Positions 9,558-19,802 are shown, counted from the first letter of the stretch. The stretch is DNA of 64,000 nucleotides from Gimesia aquarii (GCF_007748195.1 NZ_CP037920.1:6878062-6942061), one strand, 5' to 3'. Notes: generated from the sequence alone by a model not told the origin. Program-made: numbers and translations.

Positions 9558-10430
9558 ATGTTGTTACGAAAGTATAAAACGTTTCGGTCTCTTATTACCC
9601 ACCTCAAGCGTTTACCTGCTCTTGAAACTAAAGTAAAAGAGCTTGATAAGAAGACATCCCCCAATGGTACGAGTTCGAATCCAAGCCAGATTCAGTCAAA
9701 AGTAACTACAACTCCACAAACACAAACGGATTATCAAAGCTGGATGAATTCAGCGATTAACGGGAATCCCCCAAAACCTGGGTTTTGGATTTATTCATCA
9801 TGGGGGCCGGAGACTCCATATTATAGCATGGTTATGGATGCCGCCCGGAAAGCAGAATTCAATTATGCGCGGGAGCTCATCAGCGATGCTACTTTCAAAG
9901 ATATTCCTGGTGCCATTGTTGAGTTTGGGGTATTCGAAGGGGATTGGCTTGAACAGCTGGCAGAGGCCCAGGATTTAAATTCGAATCACCGAGAGATTTG
10001 GGGCTTTGATAGCTTTCAAGGTTTGCCAAAAACAACTGAGCATGATTTAGATTGTTGGAGCGAAGGACAGTATGCTGCAGACTATGCCAGTGTGAGCAAA
10101 AGGCTAAAGTGTGAACAGCGTCCCCACATACATCTGATAAAGGGATGGTTTTCTGAAAGCTTTAAACAGCCAGAAGTCCAGTCCATCGAAAAGATTGCCT
10201 TTGCACGCGTTGACTGTGACCTGTATGAACCAGCTGTTGAATGTCTAGAGTATTTAGAAAACCGCTTAGTCGATGGTGCGATACTTGTTTTTGATGACTG
10301 GACATGGAATCTCGACAAAGGGGAAACGAAGGCCTTTAAGGAATGGGTAGAAAAAGATTGCAAACTTCATTTTGAATTCCTTTGCTACAATTGTAACGGC
10401 CATTTGTATTTGAGAGTCAGTAAACAATAA
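9558..10430 (+). CDS. TylF/MycF-type O-methyltransferase
   Basis: 290 residues, starting at an ATG preceded by AAGGA at a suitable distance. Residues 1-75 contain a short predicted coiled coil (LKRLPALETKVKELDKK) and a Gln/Thr-rich linker. The catalytic domain shows GAIVEFGVFEGDW (SAM motif I), WGFDSFQGLP, the acidic ARVDCDLYEPAVECL strand and LVFDDW, all typical of the macrocin-O-methyltransferase family, which methylates sugar hydroxyls in a metal-dependent way. With the FkbM gene on the other side of the intergenic region it forms a pair of likely glycan O-methyltransferases. Confidence 0.9.
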   Translation: MLLRKYKTFRSLITHLKRLPALETKVKELDKKTSPNGTSSNPSQIQSKVTTTPQTQTDYQSWMNSAINGNPPKPGFWIYSSWGPETPYYSMVMDAARKAEFNYARELISDATFKDIPGAIVEFGVFEGDWLEQLAEAQDLNSNHREIWGFDSFQGLPKTTEHDLDCWSEGQYAADYASVSKRLKCEQRPHIHLIKGWFSESFKQPEVQSIEKIAFARVDCDLYEPAVECLEYLENRLVDGAILVFDDWTWNLDKGETKAFKEWVEKDCKLHFEFLCYNCNGHLYLRVSKQ

Positions 10431-10616
10431 CATAATACAATGCGCCTTGGGGGTAGCCTCGCTCATTTCTGATTCAGTTGTTTAGAGATTCGATCAGCGT
10501 TTAATATCACGAAAGCCAACTCAGCAACTGAAACGAAATACAACAGACGCAACGTTTTGATCCCAAAGTAATTGCAGTGAAATTGAAACACTTTTTAAAT
10601 GTGTAGTCATTAGTTA

Positions 10617-10658
10617 GTGAGGGTAATCACCGCGGAGGTTCGAGTCCTCTCTTGGTCG
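10617..10658 (+). other. 3' fragment of a tRNA (T arm and acceptor strand only)
   Basis: Positions 10634-10650 form a T arm: GGAGG, the seven-base loop TTCGAGT, and CCTCT. They are followed by seven acceptor-strand bases CTTGGTC and a discriminator G at 10658. Upstream, GTGA and TCAC around 10617-10630 could be a class II variable arm as in tRNA-Leu or tRNA-Ser. No matching 5' acceptor strand (GACCAAG), D arm or anticodon arm is present upstream, so this is not a working tRNA. Such 3' ends are commonly left at integrase attachment sites. Confidence 0.5.
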
Positions 10659-10667
10659 TTTAATGTG

Positions 10668-10704
10668 AAAAGACTTAGTGCACATTGCTCTGAGTCTTTT
10701 TTCG
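10668..10704 (+). terminator. Intrinsic terminator-like hairpin after the tRNA fragment
   Basis: AAAAGACT at 10668-10675 pairs perfectly with AGTCTTTT at 10693-10700, with a 17-base loop and a continuing T run. It follows the tRNA 3' fragment by 9 bases, the usual position of a tRNA terminator, which suggests fragment and terminator moved or were kept as one unit. Confidence 0.55.
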
Positions 10705-11107
10705 TTTATAGAAATAGGTCAGGGCTAAATCAGAACAAAAGTATAACTGGAGTGATGACCAGATTGAGTGATCATTAATAAATGGTTTAGTTCAATCATA
10801 TTCAAAGACGAACTATTTCTTGCACTATAATTAAGTGACAAAAGAAACGACAGTCGCTGTTGCTTTCCCCATTCCCTCAGATTCCAGAGTTTTACCTCCA
10901 TGCAAATTATCAAAATGTAACCTACTTTTTATATGGATCCAATCTATTCGAAGAGGGCAACAGATCGCCAAAATTGACTCGATACGGGTTACGATGACTG
11001 TGCCACCAAAGCTCTCAATCAAAAAACTGATCGAGCTATGCCAACAACATGGTAGCGGTGAAATCATCACCTCTTTCTGATTTGGGTTTTAAAGTAGAAA
11101 AGAGTGA
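10705..11107. other. Intergenic, no supported gene
   Basis: A GTG-initiated 81-codon frame at 10835-11080 on the plus strand is fully open but matches no family I know and has an equally long open frame opposite. It may be a small unknown protein or chance. The promoter of the GAF-domain gene should lie here. Confidence 0.35.
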
Positions 11108-12412
11108 ATGATGACTGTAATTGAATCACCATGTAAATTAGAAGAACCTTCAAATGACATGCTCGCAAACTTGTTTTCCGGGTTAACAGAACAAGTCTTG
11201 CAAGGGGAAACGCTGGATGCAGTGTTGAATTCCATTTATGAAAGTTTCCAGTCTGTATTACCGTTCAACCGAATCGGCTGTGCTTTGCTCGACGAAACGG
11301 GAGAACTTGTTATTTCACGTTGGTGCCGTTCTGATAACAACGTAATGCTCGGTAAAAACTTTAGTGCTCCACTTAAAGGATCTTCACTCCAATTTGTTTT
11401 GGAGCAGAAACGCCCCAGAATACTAAATAACCTTCAAGAGTATCTTCAAAAACATCCCCACTCTGAATCAACACGTTTGATCGTAAATGAAGGTATTCGA
11501 TCTTCGTTCACATTTCCGCTGACTGTCGAAGGACATAGTGTTGGATTCCTGTTCTTTTCGAGCATCGAGATTAACGCATACTCAGAAGCCCACCTTGCGT
11601 TGTTCAATGAAATCGCTGGTTTGCTTTCGCTGGCAATTCTTACAGCTTCACAGCGTGACCGGTTTGCCAGGTCAAACAGCGAATATATTGATTTGCTCAA
11701 TCGACTTGTCAGTTCTGTCTGTCCACGCTCGGAACATGTCATTCGATTAGTTAGCGATTTAGCACAAGTGCTGAATCCTGAGTACGTCAATCAATATGAA
11801 GCTGCTGCCATACTGATTGAGGCTCGTGACATTATTTCTACAAATGATGATCAAGAACGCAGAGAAATCTCAGATATCATAAATAAGATCTCTGATCTGG
11901 AGACTGTTTCTCGAATCATTAATCTTTACGATAAGCAGAGTGACCTTGTGCCATTGATTAAAGACATCATTCGAAACGAGCCACTCGCGCTTGCCGCAAA
12001 TCTGATCAGAATAGTGCGACAATACAAAGTCCTCGAAAATGCCCATTCCTCAAATCATTTGCCATTCGAGCACTTACGAAGAGAACCAGAGATATTTGCT
12101 TCCTTTATTGTGGATGAACTGGAACGAGCTATCGTCGAGTCGGTTAGTAAAACTACCCGCCGTGTCATGATTAAAGAGTTAACCGATGGTATGATCTTCA
12201 AAGAACATGTTGTCGCTTCGGATGGTGCAATTCTCGTTTCATCGAATCACATAGTTGACAAACACACCAGGCGACGCCTGAAGAATTATGGAAACTATGG
12301 TATTCGAGTAATGGAACCCTTAGTAGTAAGCTGTGAACCAGACAAATCTAAGAAGAGCAATACGCGTGGAGCTAAGATAGACCACCAAAGGTTGTGTACT
12401 ACGGCTCGTTGA
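11108..12412 (+). CDS. GAF-domain protein with HD-GYP-like C-terminal part, catalytic residues lost
   Basis: 434 residues. Residues 15-175 form a GAF sensory domain (VLPFNRIGCALLDETGELV, FTFPLTVEGHSVGFLFF). Residues 180-345 are helical and sit where an HD hydrolase domain would be, but no HD dyad or HDxGK motif is seen. Residues 355-415 (LTDGMIFKEHVVASDGAIL, then THRRRLKNYGNYGIR-like) match the small C-terminal beta module that follows HD domains in planctomycete and delta-proteobacterial response regulators. The protein is probably a cytoplasmic signalling sensor without its own phosphodiesterase activity. No neighbouring partner gene is evident. Confidence 0.6.
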   Translation: MMTVIESPCKLEEPSNDMLANLFSGLTEQVLQGETLDAVLNSIYESFQSVLPFNRIGCALLDETGELVISRWCRSDNNVMLGKNFSAPLKGSSLQFVLEQKRPRILNNLQEYLQKHPHSESTRLIVNEGIRSSFTFPLTVEGHSVGFLFFSSIEINAYSEAHLALFNEIAGLLSLAILTASQRDRFARSNSEYIDLLNRLVSSVCPRSEHVIRLVSDLAQVLNPEYVNQYEAAAILIEARDIISTNDDQERREISDIINKISDLETVSRIINLYDKQSDLVPLIKDIIRNEPLALAANLIRIVRQYKVLENAHSSNHLPFEHLRREPEIFASFIVDELERAIVESVSKTTRRVMIKELTDGMIFKEHVVASDGAILVSSNHIVDKHTRRRLKNYGNYGIRVMEPLVVSCEPDKSKKSNTRGAKIDHQRLCTTAR

Positions 12413-12481
12413 GCAAATCGTGAATAATGCCAGGGCAAGGGCTAATGAAACCTGGCCTCGAGGCACGAAGCGATAGAGGGG

Positions 12482-13819
12482 TCAGATGACTTCGGCCAGT
12501 GGTAGATAACCGCTGTCGACCAGGTATTGGGGTCGACCGGCGTGATCAGGTAATGTTAATTGCTGCACGTCGATTCCCATATTGTGATAGAGTGTCGCGA
12601 AGACTTCCTGAAAATGTACGGGACGATCTTTCGCCTCGCCGCCCAGGCGATCGGTGGTGCCAATAACCTGACCCGTTTTCATGCCACCACCGGCGAGCAA
12701 AGCATTGCAAACGCGCGGCCAGTGATCACGCCCCCCCTGTTTGTTAATCATAGGAGTACGCCCAAACTCGCCCCAGGCGATGACGGTCGTGTCTTCCGCC
12801 ATGCCACGTTGATGCAAGTCCTCGATGAGCGCTGTAATTGCCTGATCGAAGTCAGGAAAATTTTCTTTCGCCCGTTTGAAATTACTACTATGCCAGTCCC
12901 AGAAACTATAACTTAGAGTCACAACGCGCGCCCCGGCTTCGACAAGCCGTCGTGCCAGAAGAAATTGTTCGTTTAGTCGTGGTGCGGCGTCCCCTTGTTT
13001 TTTTTCTGTCCCTTTACCGTAACGTTCACGAATCGCCGAGTCTTCTTTTGAAAGATCGAGCGCTTCAACCAAGCCCCCTGAAGTAAGAACACCGAAGGCC
13101 TGTTCGTTGAACGAATCGAGCCCCTGCATTGCCCCGCTACTGTCGGCATCACGCCGAAACTGATCAAAACTATTTAGTAGACTTTTCCGATCATGCAAAC
13201 GATCTAATGTAATGCCATTGAGTGTCATGTCACCCTTCATTTCGCCGTTCGGATTGAAGGGTGTATGAGCCATGCCCAGGAAACTGTTCTTTCCGAAGTT
13301 ATAAGGAGTGTGCTGCATCCGAGGCGAAAGATTGACATAAGCGGGTGAGATCGCCCGAGGATTCCCTTTCAAGTGTGACAATGCGGACCCCAATTCGGGC
13401 CAACCGCCCGCGGGTTGGTTGACCGAGTTGTGTCCGGTCATACATTGGAACGATGCGTGCTGACCTACCGAACCGACGAGCGAATTTACAAACACACATT
13501 TGTCCGCAATCCGGGCCAGCCCGGGAAGATGTTCACAAATGCGAATGTCAGGTACATTGGTCGAAATAGGTTTGAATTCGCCACGCACTTCAGCGGGTGC
13601 ATCCGTTTTGAGATCATACATATCCTGATGCGGCGGCCCACCCGGCAGATAAATCATGATGATGGATTTGTGAGAGCTGCTTTTGCCCGACTGCTTCTTA
13701 GCTTTGAGGACCTGAGGCAAGCTAAGACCGCCCAGACCAAGTGCCCCTACTTTAATGAAATTCCGACGCGATACTTGATTGCAAAATTTGCTGGCAGACT
13801 GATCAAAAATATTCAGCAT
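12482..13819 (-). CDS. DUF1501 secreted protein (Tat signal)
   Basis: 445 residues from the ATG at 13819; a longer frame would need a TTG at 13858, and DUF1501 proteins usually begin MLxIF as here ([12 protein letters not shown]). The [15 protein letters not shown] segment is a twin-arginine-type signal (one Arg pair before FIK), predicting export as a folded protein. The DUF1501 core follows: [48 protein letters not shown] and GRDHWP. The fold is related to alkaline phosphatases/sulfatases, and the His/Asp residues in GGRDHWP and WDWHS may bind metal. DUF1501 genes usually sit beside a DUF1549 partner; this one is solitary. Function is unknown. Confidence 0.88.
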   Translation of the reverse strand: MLNIFDQSASKFCNQVSRRNFIKVGALGLGGLSLPQVLKAKKQSGKSSSHKSIIMIYLPGGPPHQDMYDLKTDAPAEVRGEFKPISTNVPDIRICEHLPGLARIADKCVFVNSLVGSVGQHASFQCMTGHNSVNQPAGGWPELGSALSHLKGNPRAISPAYVNLSPRMQHTPYNFGKNSFLGMAHTPFNPNGEMKGDMTLNGITLDRLHDRKSLLNSFDQFRRDADSSGAMQGLDSFNEQAFGVLTSGGLVEALDLSKEDSAIRERYGKGTEKKQGDAAPRLNEQFLLARRLVEAGARVVTLSYSFWDWHSSNFKRAKENFPDFDQAITALIEDLHQRGMAEDTTVIAWGEFGRTPMINKQGGRDHWPRVCNALLAGGGMKTGQVIGTTDRLGGEAKDRPVHFQEVFATLYHNMGIDVQQLTLPDHAGRPQYLVDSGYLPLAEVI

Positions 13820-14137
13820 AATCGATTCCAGGGTGGGCAGATCCACAACGTTTGACAACGCTGTGTATGGGGAAATTATAGAGCGAGGGTAAAAATATTT
13901 TATTGATCTAATTTTAACTTTGGAAATCGGTTATGTCTACGTCAACCCTGAAAAACAGTACTCCTGTAAAGTCGATTAAAAGTAGCATATCAATTTCAAG
14001 CTCCTGAGATTTCTTTCTTCGTGATTCTCGAAAGGAAAAAGTAGTTCTGTTCGGGTGAGAAAGCTTTGATAGTCATATTATGATTGAAACAATACAAACA
14101 TGTGCCAACTGGGACGCCATTCGCCCAGCGATTCGCG
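13820..14137. other. Intergenic, nothing clear
   Basis: About 320 bases upstream of the DUF1501 start and downstream of the GNAT gene. It must contain the DUF1501 promoter on the minus strand. No repeat, RNA gene or coding frame could be supported. Confidence 0.4.
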
Positions 14138-14611
14138 TTAATCTGCCTGGAGGATCTTTTCAAAACAAGGAATCGAACGGCCTGGTATGCTTGATGGAAT
14201 TCTTTTCACCAATGGAACACCCAATTTTTCGTAAAAACCGGAAGCGTTGGGATCGCTTTGAATCACCAAGCGGGTAAACCCCTCGGATTTGATCACATCC
14301 ATCGCGTGGTGAAACATCTGCGAACCAAAACCACGTTTCAAGCAATCAGGATCGACGAACAAGTGTTCGAGCTCGATGGCTTTCAAGTCGATCTCACGCA
14401 GTGAATAGTAACCAACAATAGTCTTGTCGATTGTTATCACATAAACGCGTCGTTTCTGGATGTCTTCGGCTAACAGGGTGAGTTCGCTACGAAACGTTGC
14501 CATCATTTGTGGCGAGTAGTTCCAGAATGCTTTGGATCGTATGCCTAACGCACTGATCGTTGTGCATTCTTGTGGTTGAGCACGTCGAATGCGGGGAACT
14601 ACATCTGGCAT
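14138..14611 (-). CDS. GNAT family N-acetyltransferase
   Basis: 157 residues. The acetyl-CoA-binding segment LEHLFVDPDCLKRGFGSQMF has the GNAT motif A (R/Q-x-x-G-x-G/A type, here KRGFGS). The downstream IQSDPNASGFYEKLGVPLV is the motif B region, with the Tyr that usually acts as general acid. The length is that of a stand-alone GNAT enzyme. The substrate cannot be inferred: GNAT proteins acetylate amines on antibiotics, proteins or small metabolites. It is a single-gene unit. Confidence 0.9.
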   Translation of the reverse strand: MPDVVPRIRRAQPQECTTISALGIRSKAFWNYSPQMMATFRSELTLLAEDIQKRRVYVITIDKTIVGYYSLREIDLKAIELEHLFVDPDCLKRGFGSQMFHHAMDVIKSEGFTRLVIQSDPNASGFYEKLGVPLVKRIPSSIPGRSIPCFEKILQAD

Positions 14612-15375
14612 GGTTTCGTCTCAATGAGTTTCGGATTATCGAGGTGTGGCCTCTCAAATATTAGACCTCTGTGCTGAATAAAAGGTTCATCACATTTTTC
14701 TGTGTCCTGTGGAGCGATGCCCTATAGAGAAGATTGAAACATTGATTATTACTATTAAAACGTGATGGCTCACTGCAAGTTGCAGCTCGATGAGATAAAC
14801 GAAATCCATTCGTCTTCAAACACCGCCTAACGAACTCAATACGAAGTTCATCAAACTGGTCTGCGTCGTTTTTTCCTATCGCAATTTCAGGAGGTTATCA
14901 GCAATTCCAAATGGGAGGTAAATCTGATTGAATGCTCATCCAGAGACTAATACAGGGATACCACTCAACCATCGGCTTTTCGGAGACTCCAATCTTTAGA
15001 GCAGGAACGAAACTCTCTACGTTCATTTTACTTGTGGTGTTTCACCTAAATTGAGGGAGGTTTTTATGTGGTTCATAGGAAAACCTCCCTAATTTCTTTT
15101 ACTTTTACCGGTTATGAAGCCTCTCCACGTTCCGTTCCTGATTCACACCTGAATCGTGTATTTTTGCAAATAATTCGCCACCGCTTTGTACAAACGCAAC
15201 TTATGTTTTCTTCACAGTGAACATCATGTTTGTAAGTCTCTTAACTTGAGAGGAATGTGTCCATCCAAAATCGAATTTGCAGTGCGCTCATTCTTTTCAA
15301 ACAATAATTGATCGACAAACAGATTCATTAAGTAGTCCAAAAAACAAACTCCTCAGACTATTTACGGTAAAGACA
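14612..15375. other. Intergenic region with a strong hairpin, otherwise nothing
   Basis: About 760 bases with no convincing frame. The main feature is the perfect 11-bp hairpin at 15054-15090 listed separately. The promoters for the GNAT gene (minus) and the redB operon (plus) should be at either end. Confidence 0.4.
15054..15090 (+). terminator. Perfect 11-bp hairpin, orphan terminator-like
   Basis: AGGGAGGTTTT at 15054-15064 pairs without mismatch with AAAACCTCCCT at 15080-15090 across a 15-base loop, and a T-rich run (TTTCTTTTACTTTT) follows. It looks like a rho-independent terminator on the plus strand, yet no gene precedes it. It may end an unseen small RNA or be a remnant of a lost gene. 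Confidence 0.45.
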
Positions 15376-16050
15376 ATGAATCCACCAGGGACAAGTACAT
15401 CCAATGGCGACGATCAAGTCATCCGAAATCATAGACGGAAACTTCGGTGGTTTACCTTACCTGCTCTGACAGCCCTCTGGCTTGGTCTGGTGGGAATCGG
15501 TATGTCAGCCATGTGGAAATATCAGACGACTCCAGGCGAAGTCACTCAACCTCCCCGACAATGGCCTGCCAATAGTCAAATTGAGCGAAACACAAATCGC
15601 GCAACCCTCGTGATGTTTGCTCATCCTCACTGCCCCTGCACTCGGGCCAGCATTAATGAGCTGGCACTGATCATGGCACATTGTGCTGGAAAGTTAGATG
15701 CCCGAGTACTGTTCTTTAAGCCAACTGACTTCCCCAAAAATTGGGAGCAGACAGACCTCTGGTTTTCCGCAGAGGACATCCCCGACGTCAAAGTTTTTGA
15801 TGATCAAGATGGTTCCGAAGCAGAGCGATTTCATGCAAAGACTTCGGGATACACATTGCTATTTGACACAGAGGGGCAACTGTTGTTCCGTGGCGGTATT
15901 ACAGGATCACGCGGACATGCTGGCGAAAATGTTGGCAGGAGTACCATTGAGTCGATCTTGATAAGTGGTGCATCAGGAACCGGTCAGACTTTCACTTTCG
16001 GCTGCCCCTTATTGGGAAAAAAAGACACTTGCGATAAGGAGCATCAATAA
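15376..16050 (+). CDS. RedB-type thioredoxin-fold membrane protein
   Basis: 224 residues from the ATG at 15376 ([13 protein letters not shown]); the longer frame from 15277 adds an unlikely leader. One membrane helix ([18 protein letters not shown]) follows a basic stretch, so the rest should face the periplasm. The thioredoxin-like domain begins [21 protein letters not shown], with a CPCT redox-type motif, continues [14 protein letters not shown] and [15 protein letters not shown], and ends with the conserved [13 protein letters not shown] and [10 protein letters not shown]. This is the RedB family seen beside histidine kinases in planctomycetes. It probably handles thiol redox or a metal signal for the kinase encoded next, with which it overlaps (TAATG). 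Confidence 0.82.
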   Translation: MNPPGTSTSNGDDQVIRNHRRKLRWFTLPALTALWLGLVGIGMSAMWKYQTTPGEVTQPPRQWPANSQIERNTNRATLVMFAHPHCPCTRASINELALIMAHCAGKLDARVLFFKPTDFPKNWEQTDLWFSAEDIPDVKVFDDQDGSEAERFHAKTSGYTLLFDTEGQLLFRGGITGSRGHAGENVGRSTIESILISGASGTGQTFTFGCPLLGKKDTCDKEHQ

Positions 16051-18752
16051 TGTCGAGCACAATAGAATCCACAAATCATGATGATGCCATTTCGGAACGA
16101 GTAGAATCCCTCTATCAGAACAATCGTTTAGAGATCTTTAAGCGCACCGACCGCTTGTTTGCCTGCTTGATGGTCTTACAGTGGATCGGCAGTATTATTG
16201 CTGCATACTGGATTTCTCCTCGTGCCTGGTCTGGAACGGAAAGCGAAATACACCTTCACATCTGGGCAGCGATTCTGTTGGGAGGCTTGATCTCCTTATT
16301 TCCCATTTATCTGGCGATAACGCGCTCAGGATCCACACTCACCCGGCATGTTGTTGCTATCAGCCAAATGTTGATGGCCTCTCTCTTAATACACTTGAGT
16401 GGCGGCCGGATTGAAACGCATTTTCACATCTTTGGTTCACTTGCGTTTCTGGCCTTTTATCGAGACTGGCGTGTTCTCATTTCAGCGACAGTGGTGGTGG
16501 TAGTCGACCATTTAGCCTTTGGCCTGTTTTATCCGCAAGCCATTTTTGGTGTGCTCACGGCAAGCCCCTGGCGGGTGGTAGAGCATGGTGCCTGGGTTGT
16601 ATTTGAAGATGTCTTCTTATTCATTGCCATTCATCAAAGTCTTAAAGAAATGCGTGCGATGGCTCGACAGCAGGCCGAACTGGAAGCAACAAATGAGTCT
16701 GTAGAATCTCAAGTAAAAAGTCGAACTCGAGATTTGCATAGCGCCAACCAGATGATTTTGGACGCCAATCACAAACTGGAGCATCAGACAGATGAATTGA
16801 GAAGACAGGCGAAAGATCTGGTAGTAGCGAACCGTAAAGCCGAACAACTGAGTGCCTTTGGTCAGATTCTAGATCGATCCCAGAATGAAATTTACATATT
16901 TGATCAGGAGACACTGAAATTTGTGCATGTCAGTAAAGGCGCCTGCCGCAACATTGGCTATAGCATGGAAGAGCTTCGCGAACTGACACCCGTCGATATC
17001 AAACCAGAACACACACAGCAATCTTTTCAAGAAATTGTGTCGCCGCTCATAGAGGGTCTGCAAAGTAATCTTGAATTCACGACCGTGCACCGCCGAAAAG
17101 ATGGTTCCGAGTATCCTGTGACAGTCAACCTGGAACTATCGACACTGGAGGAAAGAGCGGTTTTTGTTGCCGTTATTCTTGATATTACCGAACAACAACG
17201 AGCATCCCAGAAAATCGAGACGATCTCACGCATTCCCGAGGAAAATAACAATCCTGTACTGCGCGTCTCAGGCGAAGGTGAACTGCTTTATGCTAACCCT
17301 GCCAGTAAAGAATTACTCACTCATTGGGGAATTCAAGTGAATGATTTACTTCCTTACGAGATCAGTGAGGCTTGTCAAAAAGCACTGGATATTGGCGATT
17401 CTGTAGGCATCGAAGTTGACACAAATCAATTATGCTACTCATTGAATCTGGCCCCCATCGTTAAAGAGAACTATGTTAATCTCTATGGAACTGATATCAC
17501 ATCGCGCAAACAGGCGGAACAAGCATTACTTCAGGCCAAAGAAGCAGCAGAAGCAGCAAACCAGTCCAAAAGTGAGTTCCTCGCCAACATGAGCCATGAA
17601 ATTCGTACCCCCATGACGGCAATCTTAGGATTCTCGGAAATTCTGCTAGGAACGATTGAAGACCCCGAACATGTTGAAGGTTTAAAAACCATTCGCCGTA
17701 ATGGAAAATATCTTCTGCAAATCATCAATAACATTCTTGATCTCTCCAAAGTAGAATCAGGCAAACTGGAAGTGGAACACATTCAATGCTCACCTTGCCA
17801 GATTCTCTCGGAAGTTACTTCACTCATGCGAGTACCCACAAATGCGAAAGGACTTCAACTGGAGCTTGAATATGATGGCCCAGTTCCGAAACAGATTCAA
17901 TCAGACCCCACACGCATCCGCCAGATTCTCATCAATCTGATTGGGAACGCCACCAAGTTCACTGAAATCGGTAAAATTCGTGTCGTGGCGCGGCTAAAAG
18001 ATATTGAGACTAACGATCCCCAAATGCAGTTTGATGTCATCGACACAGGTATCGGGATGACGAAAGATCAAATGAGTCATCTTTTCCAACCCTTTGTCCA
18101 AGCCGATACATCCACGACACGCAAATTTGGAGGAACAGGGCTGGGGCTCACTATCAGTAAGCGGCTTGCAAAAATGATGGGTGGGAACATCGAAGTCAGT
18201 AGTATTCCAGAAAAAGGGAGTACATTCTCGCTTAGTATTTCAACGGGATCCCTCCAGGATGTCGAACTCGTTACGGAAGTTTCTGAGGCAGAATTCCCTG
18301 TGAATCGTTCGGAAGAAAAGCAGGAACAAAAAACGACTCAACTCAATTGCCGCGTACTGCTGGCAGAAGATGGACCTGATAATCAACGGCTGATTTCTTT
18401 CATTTTGAAAAAGTCGGGCGCTGAAGTGACCACTGCGGATAATGGACAAGTCGCTTTGGAGCTTGCTTTGCAAGCACGTGATAAAGGCGATCCCTTCGAT
18501 GTCATTCTCATGGACATGCAAATGCCCGTCCTGGATGGCTATAGCGCATCAACGAAGCTACGGGAAGCGGAATATACCGGCCCCATTATTGCACTCACAG
18601 CACATGCGATGAGTCATGATCGCAAGAAATGTATCGATGCAGGCTGCGATGATTACACAACCAAACCGGTAGATCGAAAACAACTCATCGCGTTAGTCGA
18701 TCAATACACTTCGCAACAAAAACACAGAGAACTCGCGGAAATTCAAATCTAA
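16050..18752 (+). CDS. Hybrid sensor histidine kinase (membrane sensor, PAS, HisKA, HATPase, REC)
   Basis: 900 residues, start ATG overlapping the redB stop. Residues about 30-220 hold five to six membrane helices containing several His residues ([36 protein letters not shown]). A coiled coil (210-270), a PAS domain (about 270-385, [20 protein letters not shown]) and a second PAS-like segment (390-490) follow. The HisKA phospho-acceptor is His516 in MSHEIRTPM. HATPase boxes are [15 protein letters not shown] and GGTGLGLTI. The receiver domain carries the phospho-acceptor Asp822 in ILMDMQMP and the conserved Lys in TTKPVD. No separate response regulator or output domain is adjacent, so the phosphate must pass to an unlinked partner. 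Confidence 0.93.
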   Translation: MSSTIESTNHDDAISERVESLYQNNRLEIFKRTDRLFACLMVLQWIGSIIAAYWISPRAWSGTESEIHLHIWAAILLGGLISLFPIYLAITRSGSTLTRHVVAISQMLMASLLIHLSGGRIETHFHIFGSLAFLAFYRDWRVLISATVVVVVDHLAFGLFYPQAIFGVLTASPWRVVEHGAWVVFEDVFLFIAIHQSLKEMRAMARQQAELEATNESVESQVKSRTRDLHSANQMILDANHKLEHQTDELRRQAKDLVVANRKAEQLSAFGQILDRSQNEIYIFDQETLKFVHVSKGACRNIGYSMEELRELTPVDIKPEHTQQSFQEIVSPLIEGLQSNLEFTTVHRRKDGSEYPVTVNLELSTLEERAVFVAVILDITEQQRASQKIETISRIPEENNNPVLRVSGEGELLYANPASKELLTHWGIQVNDLLPYEISEACQKALDIGDSVGIEVDTNQLCYSLNLAPIVKENYVNLYGTDITSRKQAEQALLQAKEAAEAANQSKSEFLANMSHEIRTPMTAILGFSEILLGTIEDPEHVEGLKTIRRNGKYLLQIINNILDLSKVESGKLEVEHIQCSPCQILSEVTSLMRVPTNAKGLQLELEYDGPVPKQIQSDPTRIRQILINLIGNATKFTEIGKIRVVARLKDIETNDPQMQFDVIDTGIGMTKDQMSHLFQPFVQADTSTTRKFGGTGLGLTISKRLAKMMGGNIEVSSIPEKGSTFSLSISTGSLQDVELVTEVSEAEFPVNRSEEKQEQKTTQLNCRVLLAEDGPDNQRLISFILKKSGAEVTTADNGQVALELALQARDKGDPFDVILMDMQMPVLDGYSASTKLREAEYTGPIIALTAHAMSHDRKKCIDAGCDDYTTKPVDRKQLIALVDQYTSQQKHRELAEIQI

Positions 18753-18857
18753 GCGGGCTCTTTGTTATCGAATCAAATATGGCTTCTGGAGCGCATAGGT
18801 CGCGTTTTCAAACTGACTTTGTGACCCAAAATACTTTTCGTTTAGGTTAAGCACAGA

Positions 18858-19760
18858 TTATTCGCGAACGGCGCGAAAACCAAAACTGGGAGAACCAACG
18901 GCTTTGGGCTTCGCATAGACGCCGCCATGATACACGACAATCCAGGCCCGTTTCTCGTCTGCTTCCTCTGCCGTCCAAAGATAAATCAGTGGTGCAAAGG
19001 AATCCCACAACGGTGATTCCTTATCCGGTTTGCGTTCGTAGCGAGGCTGCTCAAGTGCTTTGTCCCATGTTCCGCCTGCGTTACGATTGCCCCGAGTCAG
19101 AGAGCAAACAACTTCTTCGCGCGTTGGAAGTCGCCAGAGATCCTGAGGTTCTTTTGCCAATGACATCCCATCTTTCGTTAAATATCGTACCCGCTCTTTA
19201 GCATCGCTCCAACTCACACCTCCCTCTCGACTCCACCCGGGTCCCGCTGGAGCCCACAACAAAGCCACACCCTGCCCCTTCACAAAACGTTCACCTCGAT
19301 CGCCATCATCAACACGAGTGCTCACTCGGATCACGGGCTCTGCACCAGATACGATCAGTGTCAGAACCGGAATTCCCAAAGCGACGAGATAGGCAGCTTT
19401 TTTGGGTTTGGGTCGACCCCATAAAAACAGGCACCCCACTAGTACCGGCAGGGCAGTCAGACACAACACAATCGCAAGTGAAATGCGCGACTGATCGTTC
19501 ACAATGAGGGTCGTAATAGTAATTCCGAGCAATGTAAATAACGCAGCTCCCGCGCGAGGCCAACGAATACCGATTACAGCGAATCCACAGAAAAACATTG
19601 CCGGACTTAGATAGGCAGCTGTCTGAAGTAGTCGCATCCACAACAGTGGCTTGCACCAGCCTTCGTGAAAGGCTTCAATGATTCCCCAGAAAGCCCAGAA
19701 ACTGCCAGCAAGAGTGACAAGCGCCACGCCAAGCCAACCGACAAAGTTCGTAGCGCGCAA
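18858..19760 (-). CDS. Membrane protein with C-terminal DUF1566-like (Lcl C-terminal) domain
   Basis: 300 residues. Residues 1-150 contain about five membrane helices. After these, VALLWAPAGPGWSREGG, WSDAKERVRYLTKDGM, DLWRLPTREEVVCSLTRG and a terminal SFGFRAVRE form the DUF1566 pattern: a W-x-DA block, a LPT block and a final F-R-x-V block, related to the C-type lectin/FGE-like fold that is often secreted. The role is unknown; it may be a surface-exposed binding domain tethered to the membrane. It begins 42 bases after the PVC heme protein stop, on the same strand. Confidence 0.7.
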   Translation of the reverse strand: MRATNFVGWLGVALVTLAGSFWAFWGIIEAFHEGWCKPLLWMRLLQTAAYLSPAMFFCGFAVIGIRWPRAGAALFTLLGITITTLIVNDQSRISLAIVLCLTALPVLVGCLFLWGRPKPKKAAYLVALGIPVLTLIVSGAEPVIRVSTRVDDGDRGERFVKGQGVALLWAPAGPGWSREGGVSWSDAKERVRYLTKDGMSLAKEPQDLWRLPTREEVVCSLTRGNRNAGGTWDKALEQPRYERKPDKESPLWDSFAPLIYLWTAEEADEKRAWIVVYHGGVYAKPKAVGSPSFGFRAVRE

Positions 19761-19802
19761 CGAATGCTCCTTAGATGATACGATTCAAACCACACCTTCG
19801 GG

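Noticed and set aside
10835..11080. 81-codon open frame on the plus strand with a GTG start
   Set aside because: No recognisable motif, and an equally long frame lies opposite, so it is left as intergenic, not as a gene.
12413..12481. GCCTCGAGGC palindrome between convergent genes as a bidirectional terminator
   Set aside because: Ten bases of palindrome without a T run are too little to call a terminator.
16050..18752. A separate response regulator gene coupled to the kinase
   Set aside because: The receiver domain is fused at the C-terminus of the kinase and no further regulator gene follows before the convergent membrane-protein gene.
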